The position numbers and the translations under genes were made by a program. DNA of 64,000 bases, from contig JAUPSS010000007.1 of assembly GCA_040285825.1 (NCBI GenBank), positions 1,078,501-1,142,500 of the forward strand. Direction: 5' to 3'. The DNA comes from Eukaryota sp. TZLM1-RC. Taxonomy: Eukaryota > Metamonada: BaSk clade. Each line of letters starts with the position of its first letter. The stretch's first letter is position 1. Below are positions 63,614 to 64,000 of the stretch, one piece after another. A model generated the notes under the pieces. It was not told where the DNA came from and did not search any database. It worked only from the letters and a program-made list of their open reading frames with translations.

Positions 63614-64000
63614 CAACAAGAAAGAATAGAAGCAATGATCTTGGTTCAGCCAGGTTTTAAGTTAAACGGTTATATGTAGAGGAAGAAAAAAAAATACACA
63701 AGATTTTCAAAATCATCAATAAAATTCAAAGCAGTTTTTCCAAGACGACCATACAACGATATAGCAAATGGGCAAATTTGGTAATCTACATGGCGAACAT
63801 GTTTCAATTCTTTTAAAGGATTTGCATACTTTTTCCGTTTGTACAATTCGGAGTCATCAAGGGGGGATACTTCGGATTGAGCATTTTTCAAGGCATTTTT
63901 CTTGCAAACATCCACGTTACGACATCAACAACATTCATGACATCATCAAACGAGGGCACAACAACATCAGCACGTCGTTTTCCATATTCTGAATCTCTTA

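Larger units (their letters stand above)
55372..63696 (-). mobile_element. Complete family C element carrying three family B insertions, 13-bp TSD (nest 2, level 4)
   Basis: cacaagattttca occurs at 55359-55371 and 63697-63709. Read on the minus strand the element starts at 63694 with nine T and CTTCCTCTACATATAACC, then a leader, ATG 63613, CCHC knuckle CSKCRQQGHNARTCP, a Cys motif (CNTCGISF, CLKC), RT N-terminal region (59240-60106: RGKSAGLSGITIDHV, FQYGINTIDGVSS, SLDFSNAFNSL), RT core with YMDD (57600-57957), thumb, and the C-terminal knuckle and RLE (55435-56118). The B inserts are at 56142-56884, 57959-59236 and 60107-63034. The 3' end finishes shortly after AATAAA without an A tail. Confidence 0.9.
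55140..64000 (-). mobile_element. Family A copy split by a complete family C element (nest 2, level 3)
   Basis: The family A 3' end is at 55140-55371 and the adjoining upstream part at 63697-64000, continuing past the window edge. The second piece holds KRKKYANPLKELKHV and part of the RLE with a one-base loss near 63917 (gtaacgtgg against gtaacagtgg). Confidence 0.85.

Noticed and set aside
22311-64000. LTR retrotransposons, DIRS elements or group II introns
   Set aside because: No long terminal repeats, integrase, protease, tyrosine recombinase or intron ribozyme was seen. RT motif order, RLE, oligo(A) tails, 5' truncation and target duplications fit non-LTR elements.
22311-64000. An apurinic (APE) endonuclease in the elements
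   Set aside because: No N-terminal exonuclease/phosphatase-like domain was found in the near-full-length A, B or C copies; the nuclease is the C-terminal RLE.
1-64000. tRNA, rRNA or CRISPR arrays
   Set aside because: Nothing resembling tRNA arms, ribosomal sequence or short regularly spaced direct repeats was noticed in the intergenic regions.

Overview
The window is nuclear DNA of an AT-rich microbial eukaryote. It holds very large, intron-poor genes, one convincing 29-nt GT-AG intron, TATA boxes, an AATAAA signal and non-LTR retrotransposons. TAA and TAG end the clear host genes. I cannot name the species.

Region 1 (1-22,310) carries host genes. A partial RND/MMPL-type membrane transporter leaves the left edge (minus strand). 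It is followed by four tandem 1,028-bp units (2,770-6,950), each holding a small gene of unknown function. A SEY1/RHD3-family ER-shaping GTPase (7,522-9,719, minus) and a giant RNF213/mysterin-like AAA+ ubiquitin ligase (10,239-22,160, plus) are transcribed divergently from a short shared gap. Both act on membranes in other eukaryotes, so their head-to-head arrangement may be meaningful.

Region 2 (22,311-64,000) is almost entirely retrotransposon DNA. All elements belong to the class with a reverse transcriptase (RT), a C-x-C-x7-H-x3-C type zinc knuckle and a C-terminal restriction-like endonuclease (RLE, PD-(D/E)xK type, seen as R-G/A-D, then V/L-D, then K..KY). I separate at least six families. 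A: best copy 35,717-39,037. B: best copy 43,594-47,077. C: whole copy 55,372-63,696 with three inserts. D: 22,311-24,262. E: RT at about 25.0 kb. F: 3' ends at about 27.8 kb. From 24,263 to 34,849 a roughly 5-kb mosaic of fragments is tandemly repeated about 2.1 times. From 34,850 onward the elements are nested inside one another, up to five levels deep. Most insertion events can be read directly from matched target-site duplications (TSDs).

Structural highlights: families A, B and C all begin with nine T followed by a C-rich pyrimidine stretch; A and B share a nearly identical 5' leader although their proteins differ strongly; one insertion created an in-frame fusion of the C-family N-terminus to the B-family body (60,920-63,613). 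No element copy is fully intact in this window, but several are broken only by single-base changes.
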